Source: Poa pratensis (Eukaryota > Streptophyta > Magnoliopsida > Poales > Poaceae). Taken from it: a stretch of DNA of 64,000 nt. The position numbers were made by a program, and so were the translations under genes. Below are positions 35,380 to 45,385 of the stretch, piece after piece. The DNA is taken from contig CAMZMU010000069.1 in the NCBI GenBank assembly GCA_947311845.1, forward strand, positions 8,797,875 through 8,861,874, in the 5' to 3' direction. Every line of letters starts with the position of its first letter. Positions within the stretch are counted from its first letter, which is position 1. Below the pieces are notes generated by a model, which saw only the letters and a program-made list of their open reading frames with translations, was not told where the DNA came from and did not search any database.

Positions 35380-36897
35380 GGCGGGTGGGGGATTGGGGTG
35401 GAACGAGGAAGAAGAGAAGGAAGGAATGCGAACTGTCTGCCACCAAACAGAGCAGTTCCTGGATATTTGCCGTCGATCTTAGCAGTTTCTCGAAAATGGC
35501 AACCGAACAAAGCAGTTGCTGGAAAATAGCCACTGATTTTTTTAATATCCAGATGTATTTTGTACATTTCGCTAATAGTTTTTTTCTTTCACGCAGGAGT
35601 TTATTTCGGCAACACTGCATAAAAGTACCAATGTATCATTCCGAGAACCAGAAACCTTAAGGCAAGGAAATTTCGTGGATACTGGTCTTGGAGTGGGTAC
35701 AGCGACGACCGAGAGCTCATAGAAGGTGAGCTCCAAGTCAAAGATGGAACGCTGGCTTAATTAAGCCAGCCTTCCATCTTGTTAGGTTAGTTGCTTATAG
35801 GTTTAGAGTTCATGATTGTAGTCAAAGTGTAATAGGTGATATTACATTATGCCAATGTGTGATAGATATGATTGTAGTCAAATTGTAAAAAACGGTGATA
35901 TTATTGTATACCAATGTAATGATGGCATTTGTTCTATGTTATGAATTGAATAACGTTTTAGTGCATTGTGCAATCAGCCTTTCATGTATTATGGCATATA
36001 ACCGAAATATGAGAAATGCTCAGTGCAAACGGGTGGATGGGAAACTCCGTATCTGATGAAGGAAAACTAAGGAAACGGAGGTCTGCGCACAACCGTTGCC
36101 AAATGGATACCTCATCGGAAACGGTTTTTGGCCTCCGTTACCGATGAAGGCCTTCACATCAGTGACAGAGGCGGGGACACGGACCCTTTCTCCGTTGCCG
36201 AAGGGGTTTTGGCCCATTTCCGATGTGTCGTTCTGTACTAGTGAATGCTCAAGGCAAAGGTATGATCTTGATAGGGTTTCTATTTTACCGGTCTCGTGGT
36301 GTTAGTGGGAGACCGGGTTATAGGATAGACGGCGTACTATCAAGAGGGGCTCTCAAGTGAGTAATTTGATCGCATCTTTATGGAGAGCTTAAACCTTTGC
36401 ATATTTGGCATATCATCTTTCTTGGTTCTTGTTTGGCTTTTATCCATGTGAGAATTTAGAGCTTGTGTTCATCTCCATACCAAGCTCTAGTTCATCAAAA
36501 ACGGATTTCATTTGGATATCTTGTGGTGTTTTTTATGTTGGAGGTTTTACCGGTTCGTCTCTTGTAGAGAGGTCAAACTCTCCTCTTGTGTTATCCTCCT
36601 CACATGATGGACTATGATGTGTATATGCATGATCTTGTAGTGCTTGTGATTATCTTCGGAGCAAGCCCAAGATCATTGAAAACGGAGTTCGGATGGAAAA
36701 CTTGTTGCGTTCTCGGTGTTGGAAATATTACCGGTCCTCCTCGAGATAAGGTCCACACCTCCCATGTGTGATATCTCCTCCATGTGTGTTAGCTCTTGTC
36801 GCTACCTTTCCAACCTCATTGGTTTCATCTCGTTTGGAGCTTCCTTGCAAAATTTATTGCATTTCAGGTCTTGCCTTTGCAGTTTGTCTGGCCTGGC

Positions 36898-37224
36898 CAG
36901 AGTTTCCGGCCTGAGGGTGCTCAGAGGCCGGAGTCTCCGGCCCACCGAGCTTTGTAGTCTCACGGTGGCAGTCGCTGCATCGAGGCCGGAGAAGGTCCGG
37001 AGTTTCCCCGGAGTTTCCGGACCGGCCGGAGTTTCCGCCCTCAGTGGCCGGAGTTTCCGGCCCATCTGGAAGAGAGCAACGCGGAGGCAGTCGCTGTATT
37101 GAGGCCGAAGTGACCCCGGAGTTACCCAGGAGTTTCCGGATGAAGGCCGGAGTTTCCGCTCCCAGTCAGTCCGGAGTTTCCGCCCAGGCCGGAGTTTCCG
37201 GCCTCCCAGACCGGAAACTCCGGA
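36898..37224. repeat. CCGGAGTTTCCGG motif array in LTR U3
   Basis: About twelve copies (some with one change, one inverted near 37212) of a palindrome-like 13-mer at irregular spacing. They end 37 bp before the LTR TATA box. Two larger blocks around GGCAGTCGCTG (36966 and 37085) repeat at about 119 bp. Confidence 0.85.
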
Positions 37225-37260
37225 CTAAGTGGACTGCAACGGCTCTTTTTCTGGGAGGGG

Positions 37261-37267
37261 TATAAAT
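37261..37267 (+). promoter_or_regulatory. LTR TATA box
   Basis: TATAAAT in GGAGGGGTATAAATACCCC, itself a near-palindrome, directly downstream of the CCGGAGTTTCCGG array. Confidence 0.6.
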
Positions 37268-38826
37268 ACCCCTCCACCTACCTCCAGCCAGGCAGCTCTT
37301 CCAAGCACGTTTTTACCTCTTCTCTCCTCCATTGTTGACCTTGGAAAGCTTGCCCCTCTCTCAATTCCTCCCATGATTCTTGCATATCTTTGAGAGATTT
37401 GAGAGAGGAGATCTAGATCTACAATTCCACCAATCCATTCCTCCTCTAAGTGAGGGGAACCTAGTAGATCTTGATCTTGAAGTTCTATTTGTTGAGTTCT
37501 TCTTTGTTCTTCCTCTCTTCTCCCCCATAAGCATTTGTTGCTTGTGGTGGGATTTGAGAGTGAAGGATTTGAGCACTTGTGCTCTTGCCATTGCTTTGTG
37601 CATCGGGTTGTGCTCTCCACGAGGATTCGTGGAAGTTGAAAGCTTGTGAACTTGTTACTCTTGGGTCTTTGGACCCTAGACGCCCGTGTGGTGGTTGAGA
37701 CCCTTGTGTGGTCACTTGTAGCTGTTCGGGAGCCCCCAATCCCGTTGTGGGTTGTGCCCAGGATCGTTGTTGAAAGGCTCCGGATTTCCGCCTCGAAGGA
37801 TTCCGATAGTGGAAGGTGAACCAAACCTTTGTGGTGCGGTTCATCGGAGAAGAAGGTGAAACCTTTGTGGTTGTTGAACTATTGTGTTGGTTCACACCTC
37901 TCCAACGAGACGTACTCACCTAAAAAGGAGAAACTCGGGAATACATCCTCGTCTCCGCGTGCCTCGGTTATTTCTATACCCGAGCTCTTTACTTATGCAC
38001 TTAACATTGTGATAGCCTTCGTGCTTGAAGTATTCTATATTTCTATCACCTTGTTACTTGTCTTGCTTAGCATAAGTTGTTGGTACAAATAGGTGAGCCT
38101 AGTTTATTTAGGTTGTTGGCTTGTTAATTTAAACACCTAGTTTTATTCCGCAATTATCAAGCCTAAACCGGAAAAGTTTTAATCGCCTATTCACCCCCCT
38201 CCCCCCTCTAGGCGACATCATTGTCCTTTCACATACATTCTCAACTCATTTATGTACCCAATGTAACTAGCACTATATATTTGACCACTATAATATTAGT
38301 AAATAATCATGGCAATGTTCAATTTATACTCTAGAAGTTTCTATAAATAAAATTACCTAATCATATACTTAAACCATCGATTAAGATATTTGATAGACCA
38401 TGTGTTTTTTATATTTATACCATAAATATGTATACACTATATAGTATATACATGAAGAAAAATATACTTTGAAATCTAATTAGAAATCTAGCACATAATG
38501 AGAATGTATTTTTCACATATATGCATTACGAAATATACAACAAATGATATAACTAACATTTAATATTTTTTATGTTGTTAACAATGCCATATAAAAAAAT
38601 ATAAAGTTATAATCATCAATACTATAACATGCTAAAAATAAGTATAAAAGTTTAATATAAATATTTACCCGGGTGAAAAAATTGTGTTCGGACCAGCTCT
38701 GCGTAGATAATGATTTGCCTTCATTAACTTGTTATAAATTTTTTGGTATTTTTTTACTGTCAGTGTTCTTTTTGGAAAACAAAACTTCTAATATTGACCG
38801 GTTGCATAATTTCATAATTTTTTTTG

Positions 38827-39530
38827 AGGTCAAAGTGGTCGATATCCACTACCCGAATAGACAGAAGAGACGACCCACTTATAAGGGAAATCGGGTCTAA
38901 ACACCATACAACATGTACGCACAAGCGAGGTGACCCACGCCCACACGACACAAGTCGACCGAACGCACAAGACACACACCACCTGCTCCGGGGCCGCCGC
39001 CCTGACGTAGCAACCAGGACGAACCTCGCATAGCCCGAAGTCGAACCAGTGAGGGTCGACGAGTTTGCAGTCCACACAACACCAGGACGTCACCCAAATC
39101 CCGCAGCTCCAGGGCCGCTGCCCGGCCGTAGCACCCAGGACGAAGCTTCGCATTGCCCGAAGTCGAATCAGTCTGGTCGACGGACCTGCTGTCCAAACAG
39201 CACCAGGACGCCACCCAAAGCCACACTAGGCCACGACCCTGTCCCGTAGGACCATCGCCGCGTGGGAGCCCGAGGCCGCTGCCTCGGTGTACCGTCACCG
39301 TCCGGGGCCACCACCCCGGCATCCAACTCCCTGACCACATAGTCATCCTACCCATCCGCCGCGAACCCGTCGCACCGAGAGAGCCGATGACTCCAAGACG
39401 ACGCCTCCAACAAGGTAGTGACGCGTCCGTCACCGTCGCCCGTCCCCGATCGAGCTTAGGCTTTCACCCGGAGACCATCAGACCACTCTCGTCGGACCGG
39501 TTGTCAAAACACGAAACTCCACGACGATGC
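38827..39530 (-). mobile_element. GC-rich retroposon-like repeat with 120-bp internal units
   Basis: Related to the TSD-flanked element at 40497-41012: both start (plus strand) TTTTTTGAGG(T/A)CAA..GTGGTCG and share a CTCCGGGGCCGCCG..CTTCGCATTGCCCGAA unit repeated at about 120 bp (38986, 39106). A T-run at 38819-38826 would be the poly(A) of a minus-strand retroposon. The right boundary is not fixed. Confidence 0.55.
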
Positions 39531-40480
39531 CTACAAGAAGGGAGCAATATTTTTTGCTTTATGATACTGAATATATTAAGCCTGCTTAGGAGGGAGCAAT
39601 ATTTTTTTTGCTTTATATGTTGATGAATCCATTACCAAATTTTAATAGAATGAGAACTTATGTACTTTGTCACTCACATAAGAAATATACATTATAATTT
39701 AATAGAAATATGTTGTTTTTAGAAATTGCGTCACTAGAGAATGTTGGGTTTCATGCTATTATTTACCAGCCTTCACTTCTGGTGCTTAATACCCGAATAT
39801 TCCCCCAAAGCAGCATGAGCTGACCAAATGCCATATGACAGTGAGATTGTAGAAAATCCTGTGATGCGCGAAGCCTCAATAATCGTATAATACTTGTGAC
39901 TCTTTTTTGAATGTTGGAGATGTTTTTTTGCTCTGGATACGTAGTAGAATATACTCAGCTTTATGTCCTATGTAATTGTGTCTCGCACCGTCGAATTTCT
40001 TAATACGTTCAATTATTGCTATTTTTATGTTATCTATGGTCTATTTTGACACGGTCTCCAATCTCTATTACACGTGTTGCACATATTAAACTTTGGTTTA
40101 GAATAGATATCTGCATGATATCCAATTCCCCAAGTGCTTGCAGCTCTACTCTTTTTTTTTCTGTGTCACATTTCACTTCTATTTGGATATATAGAAAAAG
40201 ATAAATGTATGATGTTCCATTGTGAATATTACAATTATTAACTCGAGTTTCCATGGTCTGTTGTAAAGTAGAAGAAATGTCCTTTTGCACTATTTAATTA
40301 CTAGCCAACCAAGCACCTAACAATTATTCTAACTTACAACATGTTAATATGTAAGCATGTGATGTCTAAACGGTATAGAAATATATTATTGACAACTTGA
40401 TTTCATTACATCATATGATAGAAAAATTCACTTTATTTGTTATGTGTAGTAAAGTGGTTTGTGTTGACAAGTTTTGCCCC
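39531..40480. other. AT-rich intergenic DNA
   Basis: A 51-bp-spaced duplication of GGGAGCAATATTTTTT..GCTTTAT (39541 and 39592). Otherwise nothing recognised. Confidence 0.4.
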
Positions 40481-40496
40481 ATTATTATGATTTTTT

Positions 40497-41012
40497 GAGG
40501 ACAAGGTGGTCGTACCATCGCTCGAATAGATAGAAAGAATTTACCCAATTTATAAGGGAAACCGGGTCCAAAAACCATACAAGCTGTACAAAAGAATGAC
40601 ACAAACGAAGCGACCCGCCGTCCACACGACCCAAGTCGACAAACGCCACAACACACACCACTTGCTCCGGGGCCGCCGTCCCGGCGTAACAACCAGATCG
40701 ACCTTCGCATTGCCCGAAAGCGATCAATTCATGGTTGACGAACCTTCTGCCCACGCAGTTTTTATCCAGGTTACCACCAAAACCACCTGCTCCGGGACCG
40801 CCGCCCCGGTGTAGCAACCAGATCGTCTTCGCATTGCCCGAAGACGATCCAGTCGGGTCGACGAACCCTCTGCCCCCGCAGTCTTCATCCAGGTCGTCAC
40901 CCAGGCCCACGCTAAACAACGGCTCTGCCTCGTAGAACCGTCGTAGCGTGGGAAACCGAGGCCGCCGCCTCGACGTCCACCACCGTCCGGAGCCGCTGCC
41001 CCGGCGTCCACC
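40497..41012 (-). mobile_element. Retroposon with 16-bp target duplication
   Basis: 516 bp flanked by ATTATTATGATTTTTT (40481-40496 and 41013-41028). The minus strand ends in TTGTCCTC followed by A residues, fitting target-primed retroposition. It holds two 125-bp internal units (CTCCGG at 40665 and 40790) shared with 38827-39530. Long minus-strand frames exist but are low-complexity and frame-independent, so I call it non-coding, SINE- or LINE-derived. Confidence 0.75.
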
Positions 41013-41028
41013 ATTATTATGATTTTTT

Positions 41029-42051
41029 CATTCCTAATAAAACCTCATTTCTCTCTCCGTTATAATCGAGTGAGCGTCGTTTCCTTCTAGTTTGCATCTA
41101 TACCCAATGAACTTGCCTTCACCTTGGCGACCAAAGCTCGAACTCGATATGAGGGGATCACTTTCCTAGTCCAAAAAAGCAGAAATCACATTGACCAAAG
41201 CTCGATACGGTGGTGTGGTGGCCTGCCACGTAGTACAAAATCAGCGTGCCGACTTTGCCCCCTAGACGAGCCGCCGGCTAGCACTTGTTTTCACTGTACG
41301 ATGCAGAGAGATGAACAGGATTTCCATCCAAATCCTCCGGGGTCCGGAGCGATCTCTGTACATGCAAAACAGTCGGTCAGTATTCAGCAACCAGTACCGG
41401 CTCACACTGTCCGATCGCCGTCGCCGATCTCTACATCAAGATTAGCCGGGCCGGTGAGAAAAGGACAGGGCAAAGCCAAGCAGGAATTAGCCCATCGTAT
41501 TTATTCCGCAGCACAAGGTCCCCAGGCTGAGATCGAGCAGCTAGTGGCGCAGGCTGCTCGATCGGCAGGTTGCACGATGAGCGCCGGCCAGCGCAGTCGC
41601 CCGGCCACTTGCTTACACAATTGAACATTGAGTAGGGTAAAACGGTAGAGCGGACACACCCACACCATCGAGTATTGTACTGTATAGGTAGTAGGAGTAC
41701 CGAGTACAGTACGTGCGTAGGCGAAGACGGCGGCGTCGCTTTCGCTTTGCACAGCCCACGTACTGCACCGGACATTCAACCGGTCGTCGCCCTAGGCCCT
41801 AGCTAGTGTAGTGGTGTTCAAAAACAGTGCCATTTTCTTCTAGAGGACATGTAGCCGATCTTGACCGGAGTACAGGGTAGCAGCAATTGTGTCTTTGACC
41901 GTCGGCATTGCGCGGCCGGATGGCTAGCTAGGTACCAGGTGTCGAGCGCAGCTAGAGTGGACGCGGACCACCGCTACGTACCTCCATCAATCACTCAATC
42001 CGTGCAGAGGCCTAGCAGAAGGCTAGAACCAACCCGGGTCGCAGTAGGTTG
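41029..42051. other. Intergenic
   Basis: No recognised gene or element; short frames on both strands look like chance. Confidence 0.4.
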
Positions 42052-43139
42052 GGGCATGTTTGGTTTCCTGCACCGGTTTTGGTCTTCCTGTATCCGTGGC
42101 CTAACAAGGCCTAGCCCTAGAAAAACGAGACAAAAACCATGTTCTGCACCTTATTTGGTTGCCCACAAAGAGAGAGCCAGACCCGTTCCGAGTGATTCAA
42201 GTTTTTTATCCCCGATGTTTGGTTTACATACATATTTCGTGTACTCTAACCTCCTATCTACATGGTGACCTTACCTCACACCACACCACCACCGTCATGG
42301 ATGTGGTGACAGATAAGGCCATGGCGGCGACAAGCGAGTCTAAACACGTATAAAATTCAGTACACGATCTACTCTTATATGTCTATCAAAATAGAAAATT
42401 TTGAACACGAAAGTTGTGCGGAACGGCGAGATGAACATGCTGGTGAAAGAATTTTCCAAAACGTCAACCGAGTGCGACAAATTTGACAAAATTCGTCTAA
42501 AAACGTTCCGAACGTCGGTTCAAAATTGGCAAGTTATGGTCGATGAAACTTGAAACCGAGTACGGAAAGACGAATACTGGGCATCTCCGGCTGGTCGGTG
42601 CGGACGAGGACGTGCCGTGGGAGCGGGCTGCTTTGCCGGATGCCGGCGCGCTCCACGGAGGCTTGCTGCTCCAGGCACGCTGCTGCTCTGCTGTACTCCA
42701 TGTAGGCCGGTCGATCTAGGAGGCGCTCGCTCCCTTGCCGACACCGGCTCCCTTGTCGTTCGCCGTCGTGCCGTACCGTCGTCGCTGCTCCTTGGGGTTC
42801 GCCGCCGTGCGGTACCATCGCCGGAGATGGGGCGTGGCGTCCCTCATGGCGGTCTCCACCGTAGCCCACCATGAAGGAGAGTGAAGGAGAATAAGGGATG
42901 TGAGCATAGCAAATCCTCTCGTATCCACTCAGCCAAGGTTGCGTTGAACAGTGCGCAAAATGCACTGCGAAAAGTTGGCTCTGAAAAAACGGCCGAATCG
43001 GCCGTTCCTGCAGGGCCTGGCCCAATCGTGCTTTAAGGTTCGTGCTGGCCAAAAACGTCATGCAACCCGAGCAACCAAACAAGTCAAAAGTTGGGTCCAA
43101 CAGTGAAAAACGGAGGCACCCAGGAAACCAAACAGACCC
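42052..43139. mobile_element. TIR DNA transposon derivative
   Basis: 1088 bp with inverted ends GGGCATGTTTGGTTTCCTG and CAGGAAACCAAACAGACCC (one mismatch region), flanked by TTG (42049-42051, 43140-43142). The 3-bp duplication and GGG ends suggest a PIF/Harbinger-like derivative, though TTG departs from the usual TWA. A minus-strand frame at 42534-43100 (188 aa) does not resemble a transposase. Confidence 0.65.
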
Positions 43140-43286
43140 TTGATTGATCGCCGCATCGGGATCAGAAGGAACTAGCTAGCTAGCGTGGCCGGACAGCAAG
43201 GCCGGCACGGGCACGGGAGGGCGCGTGCGTGAGCTGACGGCCGTCGGCCGGCCGCCGATCGATCAGTGTCTCTGCCCCACATATAT

Positions 43287-43392
43287 CTAGATGTATGTAG
43301 ACATATTTTAGTGTGTACATGCACTCATATTAGTATGCATGTAAACAACATGTTGGATAACTAAAACGTCTTATATTCATGCACGGAGGGAG
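43287..43392. mobile_element. Truncated Stowaway MITE
   Basis: The right end GCACGGAGGGAG is followed by TA, and the body (ATGTATGTAGACATATTTTAG..) resembles common Triticeae Stowaway elements. The left terminal repeat is missing. Confidence 0.6.
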
Positions 43393-44102
43393 TACGTCTG
43401 TGACACTCTCAAAGGAAAATTGATCGGTACAATGTTAGAATTTTTTTACTAAGAGTGTGAACATTTCTTAAGCAAATGGTTTATATTAGGACAACAAAAT
43501 CATTAAAGTGTAACACAAGGGAAAGAAATATAACTTATCGGAATTATACAAATTTCATTCCTAAGATTGTTCGATTTTCCCTAACTACAAGCAAGAAAAC
43601 ACATGATCAAACACATAAAATATTCATGCGAGCGCCCAGCCTCGTAAGTGTACATTTAGAATTGATGCAGCCGAAGAATATGCCTGCAATTCTGCACATT
43701 TCTTTCTTGGATGTAGCCGTGCGTGAATAAATTCGAAACAAATTGATGCCATGCAAAACCTCCTAAGATTTATGAAGTTCCAATCAACCTTTTTGTTAAA
43801 TCGTGTTTCGGTAACTTTTGTGATGTTTACATCATTTTGTGTTTTGTATTTGTTAAATTTTATCTTTATATTTGTTTCCAGATTTGTATCTGTTACAACT
43901 ACACTGCCTACACTTCTTTTTGTGCATTAACAAAATAAAAATTGGCAGTTGCATATGAAGAAGCAATTCCCCTTTGCTGAATTTGTTCAACCCACATTGG
44001 TGACGCTTCAGACTTGTGATAGCCTGTAGCACAATCGTCAATGAAGTGGAGTGACAAATCTGGCAGTAGCACCGTTTAGTGTTTGAGCAGGACTAGTGGA
44101 GC
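43393..44102. other. Intergenic, AT-rich
   Basis: Nothing recognised. Confidence 0.4.
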
Positions 44103-44110
44103 CTCTCAAA

Positions 44111-44664
44111 TCTTTTTTTTTTTTTGGACACAAAAGCCCAGATCTATTAGGAAATCACACAGATACAGACAACCCTGAACAAAAAAGAAAATACAACGAG
44201 GTCCTCAGGGAGGACAGCCGCCATCGCCATCTTCACGCTCCGGAGGCACGCCGCCGCCTTCGACGCTCCGAGGAGCCTTACACGGGCAAGCAGCCGGAAG
44301 TCCTCCAGATCAGTGGCCACCAAGGGCCAACGCGACGAGGGAGAGGCCACCATCTTCGTCTTCACCGATGAGCTCCCACAAGAAGAGGGCCCGACCCCTA
44401 TACACCCACCACGGACCAGCCGCCGACACCAGAGACAGCGCCGGCCGGAACAAGCAATAGCCACACGCCGGCGTCGAGGACGACGACGGAACGGAGGGAA
44501 GGCTGCGGCCCTGCAAAACGACGAGCACGGCCACCCCTCCTCAGCCGCGTCGCCCACAAACCGTCCGAACTCCACGCTATCTACATCGCCGGAGAGCCAA
44601 ATCTTAGTAGCATGTGCATGTGCCTGTGTGGTGAAAAAACTGAAAACAGGATATCTGCCTAGCA
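44111..44664 (-). mobile_element. GC-rich retroposon with poly(A) and 8-bp target duplication
   Basis: 554 bp flanked by CTCTCAAA (44103-44110, 44665-44672). On the minus strand it ends TAGATCTGGGCTTTTGTGTCC plus an A-run (44113-44126 on the plus strand as T). The interior is GC-rich with long frames on both strands but no recognised domain. Likely a non-autonomous LINE-type retroposon. Confidence 0.7.
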
Positions 44665-44672
44665 CTCTCAAA

Positions 44673-45104
44673 GATAAAGTGGCTAGAAAGAAAAGAAAAA
44701 CAGTCATCTCTTAAACAGCCTAGTCTACGGAAGGAGAGACCCGGGCCTTCGCAATCGCAACGGGCGGCACAGCGCCAGGTAGACACATGCACGTACAGAG
44801 CGACGTACTACGTACAACTGTCCAGCAGCACCGTACCGTACAACTGCGGTACACGCTGTAAGGTGGGGCCAATAGTACTACCGTGGGTCGAGGCAGTGGC
44901 GTGGTCCCTCGTTTTGTGTTTGTGGCTCGTGCGCGGAGCGAAAAGGGGTGACGAGAAAGGGCGTGGCAGGTGCCCGCTTTCCTTTTCCCAGTGGATTTTC
45001 GAACGGGCACAAAGACCGGGAAGAGGAATGCCCTCCCCAAGGCCCCAGCCCCCAGGCATTCGCTTGCTCGCTCGATGTGGAGCATTCTAAACTGTAACCA
45101 AAAA
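44673..45104. other. Intergenic, GC-rich
   Basis: No recognised gene. It ends in the target site (ACTGTAACCAAAAA, 45091-45104) of the LINE that follows. Confidence 0.4.
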
Positions 45105-45385
45105 TTTTAGGTCCTCTCTTGAGTCTAATAATAAAGAGCCTAGAGAGAAGTCCCCTAGGCGATAAACCTAGGGTTTTGAGTCCTCCGGCGGCGACGCTGA
45201 GAGTTTACACTTTCCCGGCGGGATCTCACCTGCCCGTGTCGCCGTTCACCCCTTGGGCTCTCCTTCTCGTCTGCGTGGAAGGAAGGCACCTAGGGTTTGG
45301 AGGGTTCAGCCGTTTTTTCTCAGGGTCTTTGGTGCGTGAGGAGAAGAGAGTTTTCTAGGGTTTCTGGTTTTGAGACCAGCGACCC

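Larger units (their letters stand above)
32812..36243. mobile_element. Non-autonomous CACTA transposon with gene cargo
   Basis: 3432 bp. The ends are 25-bp perfect inverted repeats starting CACTAGTACAGAACGACACA (32812-32836 and complement at 36219-36243). The 3-bp target duplication AAT lies at 32809-32811 and 36244-36246. Subterminal regions carry many direct and inverted copies of GGAAACGG / GGCAACGG / GGTAACGG motifs (32850-33040 and 33973-34010, 36080-36210), as expected for transposase-binding sites. No TNPA/TNPD transposase is inside, so it must be mobilised in trans. It carries a B3-domain gene, a second candidate gene and a broken exonuclease gene. Confidence 0.95.
32397..38231 (+). 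mobile_element. Solo LTR (about 2.4 kb) disrupted by a CACTA element
   Basis: Begins TGAAAGTGCATGTGTTGCC and ends GACATCATTGTCCTTTCA. Flanked by the duplication CATAC (32392-32396, 38232-38236). Subtracting the CACTA insertion (32812-36243 plus its 3-bp duplication) leaves about 2.4 kb with no coding domains, so a solo LTR. A TATAAAT box at 37261 sets plus orientation. A CCCCCCTCTAGGCGACATC stretch precedes the end, as in many grass copia LTRs of similar start; the superfamily is inferred only. Confidence 0.85.
29592..38667. repeat. Direct segmental repeat, copy B, split by two LTR insertions
   Basis: The same segment as 27621-29206 is present as 29592-30318, 31822-32396 and 38232-38667. Removing the two TSD-flanked insertions restores collinearity with copy A. 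Copy B also holds about 100 bp absent from A near 30005-30110, and a poly-C run near 29880-29894. Confidence 0.8.

Noticed and set aside
27621..38667. Copies A and B as the two LTRs of one retrotransposon
   Set aside because: They do not clearly start TG or end CA, and the spacer (about 385 bp) has no convincing primer site; kept as a segmental direct repeat.
38760..39433. Minus-strand frames with repeated Gly/Val/Leu-rich units
   Set aside because: They reflect the 120-bp DNA repeats of a retroposon family and are open in more than one frame.
42534..43100. 188-aa minus-strand frame in the TIR element
   Set aside because: No transposase motif and skewed composition; not called a gene.
44147..44707. 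186-aa minus-strand frame
   Set aside because: Crosses the retroposon boundary and target duplication, so it cannot be an evolved gene.
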